Part shown: in pieces, positions 27,391 through 37,312 of the stretch
How the letters are laid out: every line of letters starts with the position of its first letter
Numbering within the stretch: position 1 is the stretch's first letter
NCBI RefSeq assembly: GCF_020026915.1
Contig: NZ_JAINUY010000004.1
Location: 496,001 to 560,000 of the forward strand
Source: Flavobacterium potami
GTDB lineage: Bacteria > Bacteroidota > Bacteroidia > Flavobacteriales > Flavobacteriaceae
Length of the DNA: 64,000 nucleotides
Direction of reading: 5' to 3'
Translations under genes and position numbers: made by a program
Notes under the pieces: generated by a model
Database searches by the model: none
The model's input: the letters and a program-made list of their open reading frames with translations, nothing else
What the model was told of the DNA's origin: nothing

Positions 27391-28782
27391 TTATTTCAAT
27401 AAATCTAAAACCAATGAAGGGAACAAACCTAATGCAATGTTTAAAACAATTGAAACTACAGCAGTAGCGTAAATAAGGAAAGGTCTTCCTGTTCTTTCTT
27501 GGTTTGGTTCTTTAGAATACATTGCGATAATTAGTTTGAAGTAATATCCAACACTTATAATAGAGTTGATTACTGCAACGATTACTAAACCAATATATCC
27601 TGCTTGAATAGTTTGGTTGAATAAGAATAACTTAGCAAAGAATCCAGAGAAAATAGGAATTCCGGCCATTGATAATAATGAAGCGGTAAGAACAGCAGCC
27701 AATAGCGGATTTGTTTTTCCTAAACCGTGGAAGTTTGTAATATCTTCGTTATCTTGATCTCTGCAAACATATAGAATTACACTGAAAGCAGCGATTCCTG
27801 ATAATGCATAAGCAGCTGTGTAGTATAATAAAACTCCAGCAGATGCAGAAACAGTTAATAATGTCATTAACATGAAACCTGCATGAGAGATTCCAGAGAA
27901 AGCAAGCATACGTTTTACATTTACTTGTTTTAATGCCATAATATTACCAACAGACATAGAAGCAATAGAAATAATAACTACAATAACTTCAAATGTATGT
28001 AAAAGGTCTTGGTTTTCTAGAGAAGCTATAAAGTTCATGCCAGAAACCAATTTGAATAAAGTTGCAATTGCTACTACTTTTGCCAAAGTACTCATTAAAG
28101 CAGTTGTTAAAGCAGGAGAACCTTCGTAAACATCTGGAGCCCAGAAGTGGAAAGGAACAGCAGCTACTTTAAATAGCATTCCGATTACCATTAAAACCAT
28201 TCCGATTGGAAACCAGATTGGCAACTCTGCAGAAAGTGCACTTTCGTGAATTTCACTAATGTCAAAACTTCCCATAGCACCGTAAATCAAGCAGATTCCG
28301 AATAAGATAATTCCTGATGCGAAAGATCCCATTAAGAAATATTTCATACCTGCTTCGTTACTTTTGATATTCAAACGATCACTTGCAGCAAGTACATATA
28401 AAGCAATAGATAAGATTTCAATTCCCAAGAAGAACATAGCTAAGTTTCCAAAAGAAACCATTGCAACAGCTCCAGCTAATAAGAATACTTTTATGGCAAC
28501 ATAATCCGAGATTTTCGTTGGATGATTCTTGTAAAAATTATGGCTTAATGCTACAAGGAAAATAGTCAAAACGATAAACAATGATGAAAAAGCTGTAGAA
28601 AACTTGCTCACCGCTATCATATTGTTGTAATAACTTTGTTCTGTTCCAAATTCACAGTAATTAAGTGCCAATACACCTATTAAACCCAAAATGGTAATAG
28701 GAACAATGGCCTTTCTTAAATTAAGAATTTCAAACAATAGGCAGAAAATACCCAATCCTGTTATAGCTATTAATGTATTCAT
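27391..28782 (-). CDS. nuoN: NADH-quinone oxidoreductase subunit N
   Basis: A 463-residue antiporter-like membrane subunit of complex I. It has about 14 helices with the conserved lysine-bearing segments typical of NuoN, for example FKVAAVPFHFWAPDVYEGSP and KQVNVKRMLAFSGISHAGFM. It is one of the three Mrp-like proton-pumping subunits. Last gene of the nuo operon, 64 bases after nuoM and followed by a terminator. Confidence 0.96.
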   Translation of the reverse strand: MNTLIAITGLGIFCLLFEILNLRKAIVPITILGLIGVLALNYCEFGTEQSYYNNMIAVSKFSTAFSSLFIVLTIFLVALSHNFYKNHPTKISDYVAIKVFLLAGAVAMVSFGNLAMFFLGIEILSIALYVLAASDRLNIKSNEAGMKYFLMGSFASGIILFGICLIYGAMGSFDISEIHESALSAELPIWFPIGMVLMVIGMLFKVAAVPFHFWAPDVYEGSPALTTALMSTLAKVVAIATLFKLVSGMNFIASLENQDLLHTFEVIVVIISIASMSVGNIMALKQVNVKRMLAFSGISHAGFMLMTLLTVSASAGVLLYYTAAYALSGIAAFSVILYVCRDQDNEDITNFHGLGKTNPLLAAVLTASLLSMAGIPIFSGFFAKLFLFNQTIQAGYIGLVIVAVINSIISVGYYFKLIIAMYSKEPNQERTGRPFLIYATAVVSIVLNIALGLFPSLVLDLLK

Positions 28783-28846
28783 TTTTATCTTTTTGATTTA
28801 GGATTTCATTTTAAAAGGAATCCTAATTTATTTTTTGTTTAAAATA

Positions 28847-30289
28847 TTAGTTCTTATTGATAACTTGTAAAATCGTTTCCAAGCTTGGTGTAATCAAATC
28901 TGTGATTGGTTTTGGATAGAAACCAAAGAATAATAAAACGGCAATGATTACTGCTAAAGAAATTCCTTCGTTTAGCGTAACATCAGCAAAAGTTTTAGAA
29001 TTAGTTTCTCCCAACATTACATGCTGGAACATTCTTAACATATAGTAAGCTCCTAAAATAATAGTTGTTCCTCCAAGAATAGCAAACCAGATATTGATTT
29101 GAGATAAACTGTATAATACTGTAAACTCTCCAACAAAGTTAAATGTACTTGGTAATGCAACAGAAGCTAATACTAAGATTAAAAACATTGATGTAAATTT
29201 TGGAGCTTGCGTACGAATACCTCCTAATGCTTCAATTTCTCTAGTTTCGTATCTTCTGAAAATTACTTCAGCTGCAAAGAATAATCCCACAACAACAAAA
29301 CCGTGAGCAATCATTTGAAGAACAGCTCCTCTTAAACCATCAAGAGTAAGAGTGTAAGATCCTGCAGCGATTAATCCAACGTGAGCAAGAGAAGAATAAG
29401 CTAATAATTTCTTTAAATCCTTTTGTCTTAAAGCTACGATAGAACCGTAGATAACTCCAGCAATTCCTAAAGCGATAAAGATATACAAGTATTCTTTTGC
29501 AGCGATTGGCGCAAGTGGCAATTGCCAACGAAGCACACTGTATAATCCCATTTTAAGCATGATACCAGATAAAAGCATTGTTCCAACAGTTGGTGCTTTT
29601 TGGTACACATTTGCTTGCCAAGTATGGAAAGGAATAATTGGAATTTTGATAGCATACGCTAAGAAGAAAGCCAAGAAAATCCAGAATTGTTCGCAAGCAG
29701 ATAGGTCTAATTTATATAAATCTTCAATTAAGAAAGAACCTGCTTTTGTGTATAAGTAAATGAAAGCAGTTAACATGAATAACGAACCAGCAAGTGTGTA
29801 AATAAAGAATTTAACCACTGCTTTTCTGCGTTCTTCAGCATCGCCATTACCCCAAATTAACGCAATAAAGTAGATTGGAATAAGTGCTAACTCCCAGAAA
29901 ATGTAATACAAAAGACCATCAGAAGCTAAGAAAGTTCCTGTCATAGCAAAAGCCATAAATAAGATCAAAGCATAAAAACCTTTTGCATTGTTATATTCGT
30001 TTCCGAAAGAAGAAAATATAATAATCGGAGTTAAAGCCGCAGTTAATAAAACCATTGCAAGTCCAAGCCCGTCAGCATTTAAAGCGAAAGAAATTTTAGG
30101 CTGAGTAATAATCCAGTTGCTGATTACGCTGATATTTTCACCAGCATTATAATTATTCAATAATACAATTGAACATCCTAAAGCAGCTAAACTAAATAGT
30201 AAAGCAACTTTTGAAGCTAGTTTGTCACCAGAAAAATAAGTGGCAAATGCACCAATTAAAAGTATAATTAATATAGTAGAAACGTTCAT
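28847..30289 (-). CDS. nuoM: NADH-quinone oxidoreductase subunit M
   Basis: A 480-residue antiporter-like proton-pumping subunit. Signatures are WELALIPIYFIALIWG (with the key glutamate), AYAIKIPIIPFHTWQ and RQKDLKKLLAYSSLAHVG. It lies between nuoL (10-base gap) and nuoN. Confidence 0.97.
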   Translation of the reverse strand: MNVSTILIILLIGAFATYFSGDKLASKVALLFSLAALGCSIVLLNNYNAGENISVISNWIITQPKISFALNADGLGLAMVLLTAALTPIIIFSSFGNEYNNAKGFYALILFMAFAMTGTFLASDGLLYYIFWELALIPIYFIALIWGNGDAEERRKAVVKFFIYTLAGSLFMLTAFIYLYTKAGSFLIEDLYKLDLSACEQFWIFLAFFLAYAIKIPIIPFHTWQANVYQKAPTVGTMLLSGIMLKMGLYSVLRWQLPLAPIAAKEYLYIFIALGIAGVIYGSIVALRQKDLKKLLAYSSLAHVGLIAAGSYTLTLDGLRGAVLQMIAHGFVVVGLFFAAEVIFRRYETREIEALGGIRTQAPKFTSMFLILVLASVALPSTFNFVGEFTVLYSLSQINIWFAILGGTTIILGAYYMLRMFQHVMLGETNSKTFADVTLNEGISLAVIIAVLLFFGFYPKPITDLITPSLETILQVINKN

Positions 30290-30299
30290 AGTTATAATA

Positions 30300-32183
30300 T
30301 TATTGAGCTAAAAATATATAGGAAACAATTGCACAAAGTCCTAAAACAAATACAAATAGATATAATCCTATACTTCCGGTTTGTAATTTTTTTCCTTGGA
30401 AAGCAATTTCGTTTGCTATCTTACCTAATCCAAAAACAAGCGCAGATAATCCTGTCTCGATATAGTCTCTAAAGAATTTAGATAAACTATTAATTGGTGC
30501 AACAAATACTGCATCGTAAATTTCGTCTACATAATATTTGTTGTATAACACTTTACTGAAACCTGTAATGTTTTCATCAGATTCAGGAACATTATCTTGT
30601 TTGAAGTATTTAATGTAAGCAATTAAAATTCCTAATAATCCACCAAGAACAGCAACACCCATTAAAGTGTATTCCGTTGTGCCTAAATGATGCTCTCCAC
30701 CTTCAACTTTTGCAAAAAGAGGAGAAAGATATTCATTTAACCAGCTATTTCCAGGTAAACTAATTAATCCGCCAAAAGTTGCTAAAATAGCTAAGATGAT
30801 AAGCGGAATAGTAATTAATGAACCACTTTCGTGTAAATGGTGTTTTTGCTCTTCGGTTCCTCTAAATTCTTTAAAGAAAGTTAAGAACATCAAACGGAAC
30901 ATATAGAAAGCTGTCATGATTGAAGCAATAGATCCAACAACGTATAATGGAATACTGTGGTGGAAAGCTGTCAATAAGATTTCGTCTTTAGAAAAGAATC
31001 CTGAGAAGAATGGAACTCCAGAAATTGCTAATGAAGAAATCAACATCGTCCAGAAAGTGATTGGCATTGCTTTACGCAAACCTCCCATGTTACGCATGTC
31101 TTGCTCTCCGTGTAATCCGTGAATTACAGATCCAGACCCTAAGAATAAACAAGCTTTAAAGAAAGCGTGAGTGATTACGTGAAAAACAGCTACTTCATAA
31201 GCTCCAAATCCTAATGCTAAGAACATTAAACCTAATTGAGAAACTGTAGAGTAAGCTAATACTTTTTTGATATCCGTTTGTACTAATCCAATTGTAGCAG
31301 CAACTAATGAAGTGATCGCTCCAATAATCGCAATTACAGTTTGAACATCTGTTGCAAGGTTGAAAACAAAGTTTAATCTTGTTACCATAAAGATACCAGC
31401 AGTTACCATCGTAGCTGCGTGGATTAATGCAGAAACTGGAGTTGGTCCAGCCATCGCATCAGGTAACCAAGTATACAAAGGAATTTGAGCAGATTTACCA
31501 CAAGCTCCAATAAATAAGCATAAAGCAGCTAAAGAAAGTAATGGTAAATTTAAATTGGTAGCTCCAGCAATTGCAGTTTGTAAAGTTGCATAATCTAATG
31601 TAGAGAACATCGAACCGATGATGAACATTCCGATTAATAAACCTAAATCTCCAATTCTGTTCATGATGAAAGCTTTTTTTGCAGCATCATTGTAATCTTG
31701 GTTTTTATGCCAGAATCCAATTAATAGGTAAGAACAAAGTCCAACACCTTCCCATCCAATGAAAAGAACTAATAAGTTGCTTCCAATTACAAGCGTAATC
31801 ATAAAGAATACGAATAGATTTAAATACGCAAAGAATTTGTGCATATTTTCATCATCGTGCATGTAACTGATAGAGTATAAGTGAATCAAAGATCCAATTC
31901 CTGTTACAAAAAGTAACCAAAGAACAGATAATTGATCTAATAAAAATCCAAGATTGATTTTTAAGTTGCTAATTTGAATCCAATCAAATAAAATAACCTG
32001 AATTCCTTTTCCAGTTGAAGTTATTTGATTAAAAAGTAAAAGAGAAACTACAAAAGAAATCGCCACGGCAATAGTTCCGATTGCACCAGAAACTGTTTTT
32101 CCTAAGCTTTTTCCAAAAAAGACATTTACTAGAAAACCTAGTAAAGGAGTTAAAACTAAAATTAAAGCTAAATTGGTATCCAT
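30300..32183 (-). CDS. nuoL: NADH-quinone oxidoreductase subunit L
   Basis: The largest membrane subunit, 627 residues, with the antiporter core (LFIGWEGVGLCSYLLIGFW, SAQIPLYTWLPDAMAGPTPVSALIHAATM split by a loop, TDIKKVLAYSTVSQLGLMF). The C-terminal part should form the long lateral helix that runs along NuoM and NuoN. It follows nuoK by 6 bases. Confidence 0.97.
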   Translation of the reverse strand: MDTNLALILVLTPLLGFLVNVFFGKSLGKTVSGAIGTIAVAISFVVSLLLFNQITSTGKGIQVILFDWIQISNLKINLGFLLDQLSVLWLLFVTGIGSLIHLYSISYMHDDENMHKFFAYLNLFVFFMITLVIGSNLLVLFIGWEGVGLCSYLLIGFWHKNQDYNDAAKKAFIMNRIGDLGLLIGMFIIGSMFSTLDYATLQTAIAGATNLNLPLLSLAALCLFIGACGKSAQIPLYTWLPDAMAGPTPVSALIHAATMVTAGIFMVTRLNFVFNLATDVQTVIAIIGAITSLVAATIGLVQTDIKKVLAYSTVSQLGLMFLALGFGAYEVAVFHVITHAFFKACLFLGSGSVIHGLHGEQDMRNMGGLRKAMPITFWTMLISSLAISGVPFFSGFFSKDEILLTAFHHSIPLYVVGSIASIMTAFYMFRLMFLTFFKEFRGTEEQKHHLHESGSLITIPLIILAILATFGGLISLPGNSWLNEYLSPLFAKVEGGEHHLGTTEYTLMGVAVLGGLLGILIAYIKYFKQDNVPESDENITGFSKVLYNKYYVDEIYDAVFVAPINSLSKFFRDYIETGLSALVFGLGKIANEIAFQGKKLQTGSIGLYLFVFVLGLCAIVSYIFLAQ

Positions 32184-32189
32184 TTCTGA

Positions 32190-32510
32190 TTATCCTTTTA
32201 AATTTTTTAAATTATCGATACTAATTGATCCGATATTTCTAAAGATAGAAACTAAAATGGCCAATCCTACCGCAACTTCGGCTGCAGCAACCGCCATCGA
32301 GAAGAACACGAAAACTTGTCCTTGCGCATCTTGATGATAAGTTGAAAAAGCAACAAATAAAAGGTTTACCGCATTCAACATAATTTCGATAGACATGAAA
32401 ACGATAATAGCATTTCGTCTGTACAATACACCAAAAATACCAATACAGAAAAGTACAACACTCAAAAAGATGTAGTTTTCAATACCTATTTGATTTAATA
32501 TATTACCCAT
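32190..32510 (-). CDS. nuoK: NADH-quinone oxidoreductase subunit K
   Basis: A 106-residue three-helix subunit. The conserved glutamates are seen in [17 protein letters not shown] and [17 protein letters not shown], which line the proton path. Its first base overlaps the last base of the nuoJ stop codon. Confidence 0.96.
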   Translation of the reverse strand: MGNILNQIGIENYIFLSVVLFCIGIFGVLYRRNAIIVFMSIEIMLNAVNLLFVAFSTYHQDAQGQVFVFFSMAVAAAEVAVGLAILVSIFRNIGSISIDNLKNLKG

Positions 32511-33049
32511 TATTTATTTAATTTTTCTTTTTTAGACAATAGAACTGTTCCAATCATAGCAACCAAAAGTAAGATCGAAGCAAATTCGAATGGAACCATA
32601 TATTCGTCCAATAAAATTTTGCCTAAAACTTTAATTGATTGGAAATCTTCTCCAGTAGAATCGTATTCACCCACGATTGGTTTCGAGTTGATAAAGATTG
32701 TAATTAAAACAATCAATATTAAACAGAAAGAAACAATAGCGCCAAGACGTGTAATTCTAGGACGGTGAACTTCTCGTTGTTCGTTCAGGTTCATCAACAT
32801 GATCGTAAACAGGAACAGAATCATAATAGCTCCGGAGTAGACTATTATATGAACAACAGCTAAGAATTGAGAATTTAATAACAAATAATGACCAGCAATC
32901 GAGAAGAAACAAATTACCAAATAAATGGCACTATGAATCGGGTTTCTGCTGAAAATAGTCAAGAAAGCAGTAATAACGGTAATAAACGCTAAAAAGCAAA
33001 AGATAACTTGAACAGTTGTTGCGTGTGCAAAATCAGGAATATGTATCAT
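32510..33049 (-). CDS. nuoJ: NADH-quinone oxidoreductase subunit J
   Basis: A 179-residue, five-helix subunit with [21 protein letters not shown] and the first-helix run [26 protein letters not shown] split across two helices. Directly abuts nuoI with no gap, indicating coupled translation. Confidence 0.95.
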   Translation of the reverse strand: MIHIPDFAHATTVQVIFCFLAFITVITAFLTIFSRNPIHSAIYLVICFFSIAGHYLLLNSQFLAVVHIIVYSGAIMILFLFTIMLMNLNEQREVHRPRITRLGAIVSFCLILIVLITIFINSKPIVGEYDSTGEDFQSIKVLGKILLDEYMVPFEFASILLLVAMIGTVLLSKKEKLNK

Positions 33050-33595
33050 TTAGTTAGCGTTTTTAAGTTGAGCGTTTTTCATAGCCATTTCTAAAGGCAT
33101 TACTAATTTATCTTTCCCGAAAATGAAATCTTCTCTATTGTAGCTAGCAGGAACTAATACTTTAGATTCTGTTAAGTAAATAGCGTCTTTTGGACAAGCT
33201 TCTTCACATAAACCGCAGAAAATACAACGAAGCATATTGATTTCGTAGATTTCCGCGTATTTCTCTTCTCTATACAAGTGTTTTTCATCAGCTTTACGCT
33301 CAGCAGCTTTCATAGTGATCGCTTCAGCTGGGCAAGATAAAGCACATAATCCGCAAGCAGTACAGTTTTCACGGCCTTGCTCATCGCGTTTTAGCATGTG
33401 CTGACCACGGTAAACTGGACTCATTTCACGAACCTGCTCTGGGTAATGAATGGTAACTTTTTTTCTGAAAAGGTGTTTTACGGTAATAACCAAACCTTTT
33501 ACAATCGCCACAAGATACAATCGTTCAACAAAAGACATGTCTTTATTTGACACCACCTTTTTTCTACCCGATAATGATATAGTTTCTATTGACAT
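33050..33595 (-). CDS. nuoI: NADH-quinone oxidoreductase subunit I (two 4Fe-4S clusters)
   Basis: A 181-residue peripheral-arm subunit. Two ferredoxin motifs bind clusters N6a and N6b: CTACGLCALSCPAEAI near residue 79 and CIFCGLCEEACPKDAI near residue 124. It passes electrons from NuoG towards NuoB. It lies 86 bases downstream of nuoH; that spacer is A/T-rich with no other feature I can support. Confidence 0.97.
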   Translation of the reverse strand: MSIETISLSGRKKVVSNKDMSFVERLYLVAIVKGLVITVKHLFRKKVTIHYPEQVREMSPVYRGQHMLKRDEQGRENCTACGLCALSCPAEAITMKAAERKADEKHLYREEKYAEIYEINMLRCIFCGLCEEACPKDAIYLTESKVLVPASYNREDFIFGKDKLVMPLEMAMKNAQLKNAN

Positions 33596-33681
33596 TTTTA
33601 CTATTATAGTTTATGATTTATAATTTGACATCAATCAAATTCAAAATCTATTTTGTTTTTATTTGAAGCTAAATACGGTTC

Positions 33682-34734
33682 TTAGAATCCTAAAGCAGCT
33701 GCGATATCGTGTCTCAAAATAACAGCACCCGTAATCATGATATTAATGATCGAAAGCGGAATTAAAATTCTCCAACCTAAGTTCATTAATTGGTCATATC
33801 TAAATCTTGGAATCGTCCAACGTACCCACATGTAAAAGAATATGAAGAAACATATTTTTACAAATAAAACTCCAATTCCCAGTAAGTTAGCAGTATTTAC
33901 ACCTACATTTTCTACCATCCATTGCATGCCTGGGTAGTTGTAACCACCAAAGAATAAAACAGAAATAATAGTAGAAGAGATAAACATACTAGCATATTCA
34001 GCAAATAAATAGAATCCCATTTTCATTGAAGAATATTCTGTATGGTAACCTCCAATTAACTCGTTTTCGCATTCTGCTAAATCGAAAGGAGTTCTGTTTG
34101 TTTCTGCAAATGAACAGATTAAGAAAATTAAGAATGATAATGGCTGATAAAAAACATTCCAGTTCATTCCTTGTTGCTGTAAGGAGATTTCTTTTAAACT
34201 CATTGTTCCGGTCATCATCAACAAAGCAATCATTGATAATCCCATTGCAATCTCGTAAGAAACCATTTGAGAAGCAGCACGAATAGCCCCCATAAGAGAG
34301 AACTTATTGTTAGAAGCCCATCCACCAATCATGATACCGTAAACTCCAACAGAAAGAACTCCGAAAATGTATAATAAAGCAATATTTACATCTGTAGCTT
34401 GAAGAATAATGTCTCTGCCAAAAAGGTGTAAACGATCTCCCCACGGAATTACAGCACTAGTCATTAATGCCGTACTCATTGCAATTGCAGGTCCAACTAC
34501 GAATAAAAATCTATTTGGTGTATTTGGAAAAAACTCTTCTTTAGAGAACAGTTTCATACCATCTGCAAGAGGTTGTAATAAACCTCCCCATCCAGCACGG
34601 TTTGGTCCAACACGGTCTTGCAAGAAAGCAGCAACTTTACGCTCTGCCCAAGTAGAATACATTGCCATAATCATTGTTACCGCAAAAACGACAACAATAA
34701 CAACACTTTTTTCTATAATAAATGCACTTTCCAT
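33682..34734 (-). CDS. nuoH: NADH-quinone oxidoreductase subunit H
   Basis: A 350-residue membrane subunit forming part of the quinone chamber. Signatures are ERKVAAFLQDRVGPNRAGW, split loop, GLLQPLADGMKLFSKEEFFP, and SFAETNRTPFDLAECENELIGGYHTEY with the conserved acidic residues. It follows nuoG by 6 bases. Confidence 0.97.
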   Translation of the reverse strand: MESAFIIEKSVVIVVVFAVTMIMAMYSTWAERKVAAFLQDRVGPNRAGWGGLLQPLADGMKLFSKEEFFPNTPNRFLFVVGPAIAMSTALMTSAVIPWGDRLHLFGRDIILQATDVNIALLYIFGVLSVGVYGIMIGGWASNNKFSLMGAIRAASQMVSYEIAMGLSMIALLMMTGTMSLKEISLQQQGMNWNVFYQPLSFLIFLICSFAETNRTPFDLAECENELIGGYHTEYSSMKMGFYLFAEYASMFISSTIISVLFFGGYNYPGMQWMVENVGVNTANLLGIGVLFVKICFFIFFYMWVRWTIPRFRYDQLMNLGWRILIPLSIINIMITGAVILRHDIAAALGF

Positions 34735-34740
34735 TTCTTA

Positions 34741-35769
34741 TTATTTTTGATCTTTATCAGTTAATGGAATTGCTGCCATACTAATTTTTTTACGGTCAAT
34801 ATCTCTACCTAAAAGGATGTTCTTTTCTGTGTCGATGGTAACTTTCTCTAATTTTTGAGTGTAATTATTTTGGTTGATTACAGAGTCTTTTTCAAATTCT
34901 CTTGGACCTTCAATTACCCAGTCATTCACATCTTTGTGGTCAAAACGACAGCTGTTGCAGATGAACTCTTCAACTTCATGGTACTCATCTTTACGACCCG
35001 TTACACGCTGAATTTCTCCACCAAACATCCAAACTGTAGTTTTTCCGCAACATCCTGGAGTTGTACACTCTCTGTGTGCATTGTAAGGTTTGTTAAACCA
35101 AACTCTTGATTTAAAACGGAAAGTTTTATCGGTTAAAGCTCCAACAGGACAAACATCAATCATGTTTCCAGAGAACTCATTGTCAATAGCTTTAGAAATA
35201 CCAGTCGAAATATTAGCGTGATCTCCACGATCTAATACTCCGTGAACTCTGTTGTCTGTTAATTGATCTGCAACTTGTACACATCTTTGGCATAAAATAC
35301 AACGGTTCATGTGAAGTTGAATATTTGGACCGATATCTTCTGGTTCAAATGTTCTTTTTTCTTCAATGTAACGTGATTTCGGATTTCCGTGCTCAAAACT
35401 TAAATTCTGTAAATCACATTCTCCAGCCTGATCACAAATTGGACAGTCTAGTGGGTGATTGATTAATAAAAATTCTGTTACAGATTTACGGGCTTCAGTT
35501 ACTCTTGCAGACGATTTACTGTTTACTTCCATACCATCCATACATCCTGTTACGCAAGATGCCATTAATTTTGGCATTGGTCGTGGGTCAGCTTCACTAC
35601 CTTTAGAAACTTCAACTAAACAACAACGACATTTACCGCCGCTGCCTTTTAATTTTGAGTAATAGCACATGGCTGGCGGTACCAAATCTCCACCAATCAT
35701 ACGTGCAGCCTGCAGGATCGTTGTTCCTGGTTCTACGTCTATACTTTGACCGTCTATGGTTACTTTCAT
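34741..35769 (-). CDS. nuoG: NADH-quinone oxidoreductase subunit G, short form lacking the molybdopterin-type domain
   Basis: Only 342 residues, against roughly 900 in E. coli. The iron-sulfur part is complete: N1b (Cys35, Cys47, Cys50, Cys72), N5 (His105, Cys109, Cys112, Cys118) and N4 (Cys157, Cys160, Cys163, Cys207). A further cysteine group (Cys235, Cys240, Cys241, Cys271, Cys274) matches the start of the molybdopterin-oxidoreductase domain that holds N7 in E. coli, but the protein ends about 70 residues later. The stop is followed after 6 bases by intact nuoH, so the domain is absent rather than frameshifted. Short NuoG appears usual in Flavobacteriia, from memory. A 171-base spacer with hairpin repeats precedes it. 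Confidence 0.95.
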   Translation of the reverse strand: MKVTIDGQSIDVEPGTTILQAARMIGGDLVPPAMCYYSKLKGSGGKCRCCLVEVSKGSEADPRPMPKLMASCVTGCMDGMEVNSKSSARVTEARKSVTEFLLINHPLDCPICDQAGECDLQNLSFEHGNPKSRYIEEKRTFEPEDIGPNIQLHMNRCILCQRCVQVADQLTDNRVHGVLDRGDHANISTGISKAIDNEFSGNMIDVCPVGALTDKTFRFKSRVWFNKPYNAHRECTTPGCCGKTTVWMFGGEIQRVTGRKDEYHEVEEFICNSCRFDHKDVNDWVIEGPREFEKDSVINQNNYTQKLEKVTIDTEKNILLGRDIDRKKISMAAIPLTDKDQK

Positions 35770-35781
35770 CTCTTTATTTTG

Positions 35782-35848
35782 TTTTTTTAGTTTCAGGTTT
35801 CAGGTTTCATGTTCTCACTTGAAACTAAAAAAACTTGAAACTTTAAAC
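35782..35848. repeat. GTTTCAGG/TGAAAC-word hairpin repeat between nuoF and nuoG
   Basis: Arms 35782-35795 and 35820-35833 are exact 14-base reverse complements flanking a 24-base loop that itself repeats GGTTTCA twice. TGAAACTTTAAAC (35836-35848) follows and recurs at 49937-49949. The element lies inside the nuo operon, so it is transcribed in the nuo mRNA. Confidence 0.75.
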
Positions 35849-35940
35849 TATTTTAAACTTTTATGTTGAAAGTCGGAATATTGAAAAGAATTGCTGTCCT
35901 TTTTAACATTATGAACTTTATAACTTTCTGCTTTTTATAC

Positions 35941-37311
35941 TTATACGATTACTTTACCGCCTACTAAATGCTTAACTTGTGAGAAAGGCTCGGCAACAAA
36001 GTGATCTCTATTTTTAATTTTTTCTGGGAAACGAACGTGATATTCGAATTCATCTCTAAAGTGACGAATCGCAGCAGCTACTGGCCAAGAAGCAGCGTCA
36101 CCAAGTGGACAGATTGTGTTTCCTTCAATTTTACTCTGAATGCTCCACAATAATTCGATATCTTCTTCACGGCCTTGACCGTTTTCGATTCTCCATAAGA
36201 TTTTTTCCAACCATCCAGTTCCTTCACGGCAAGGAGTACATTGTCCGCAAGATTCGTGGTGATAAAAACGAGCAAAGTTCCAAGTGTTTCTAACGATACA
36301 AGCAGTGTCGTCATAAACAATAAATCCTCCAGAACCTAACATAGATCCAGTAGCAAAACCACCATCACTAAGAGATTCGTAAGTCATTAAACGATCTTCT
36401 CCGTTTGCTGTTTTGAAAATTAATTCAGCTGGTAAAATTGGCACAGAAGAACCTCCAGGCACAAATGCTTTCAAAGGTCGGCTTGAAGACATTCCTCCTA
36501 AATATTCATCAGAATTCATGAATTCATCAACACTTAAACCTAATTCAATTTCGTAAACTCCAGGATTTTTAATGTTTCCTGAAGCAGAAATTAATTTAGT
36601 TCCAGTAGAACGTCCAATTCCAATTTTAGCATAATCATCACCAGAATTGTTTACAATCCAAGGCACAGTAGCAATTGTTTCAACATTGTTTACTACAGTT
36701 GGATTTGCCCAAAGACCAGAAACCGCTGGGAAAGGTGGTTTAATACGAGGATTTCCTCTTTTACCTTCCAAAGATTCGATTAATGCTGTTTCTTCTCCAC
36801 AGATATATGCTCCAGCTCCACAGTGTACGTGAAGTTCTAAATCATAACCTGATCCTAATATATTTTTTCCTAACCATCCGGCAGCTTTTGCTTCGGCGAT
36901 TGCTCTTTCTAAGATTTTGAAAACCCACATATATTCTCCACGAATGTAGATATAAGATAGGTTAGCGCCCAAAGCGTAGCTTGAAGTAATCATTCCTTCG
37001 ATCAATAAGTGAGGAATATATTCCATCAAGAAACGATCTTTGAATGTTCCAGGCTCAGATTCGTCGGCGTTACAAACTAAGTGTCTTGGTCTTCCTGATT
37101 TTTTATCAATAAAGCTCCATTTCATTCCCGCAGGGAAACCTGCTCCACCACGACCACGTAATCCTGATTTTTTTACTTCTTCGGTAACTTCATCTGGAGT
37201 AAGTGTTTTTAAAGCTTTTTCTACAGAAGCATAACCACCATTTTGGCGATATACTTCGTAGGTTTTAATTCCAGGAACATTGATTTTATCTAATAATATT
37301 TTTTGTGACAT
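35941..37311 (-). CDS. nuoF: NADH-quinone oxidoreductase subunit F (NADH and FMN site)
   Basis: A 456-residue flavoprotein subunit that oxidises NADH. GLRGRGGAGFPAGMKW binds NADH, and GAGAYICGEETALIESLEGKRG, split in two, shapes the FMN pocket. The N3 4Fe-4S cluster uses CGQCTPCREGTGW and a downstream cysteine in NTICPLGD. It follows nuoE by one base. Confidence 0.97.
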   Translation of the reverse strand: MSQKILLDKINVPGIKTYEVYRQNGGYASVEKALKTLTPDEVTEEVKKSGLRGRGGAGFPAGMKWSFIDKKSGRPRHLVCNADESEPGTFKDRFLMEYIPHLLIEGMITSSYALGANLSYIYIRGEYMWVFKILERAIAEAKAAGWLGKNILGSGYDLELHVHCGAGAYICGEETALIESLEGKRGNPRIKPPFPAVSGLWANPTVVNNVETIATVPWIVNNSGDDYAKIGIGRSTGTKLISASGNIKNPGVYEIELGLSVDEFMNSDEYLGGMSSSRPLKAFVPGGSSVPILPAELIFKTANGEDRLMTYESLSDGGFATGSMLGSGGFIVYDDTACIVRNTWNFARFYHHESCGQCTPCREGTGWLEKILWRIENGQGREEDIELLWSIQSKIEGNTICPLGDAASWPVAAAIRHFRDEFEYHVRFPEKIKNRDHFVAEPFSQVKHLVGGKVIV

Positions 37312-37312
37312 C

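Noticed and set aside
34734..34741. NuoG truncated by frameshift
   Set aside because: Only 6 bases separate its stop from intact nuoH, leaving no remnant of the missing domain in any frame.
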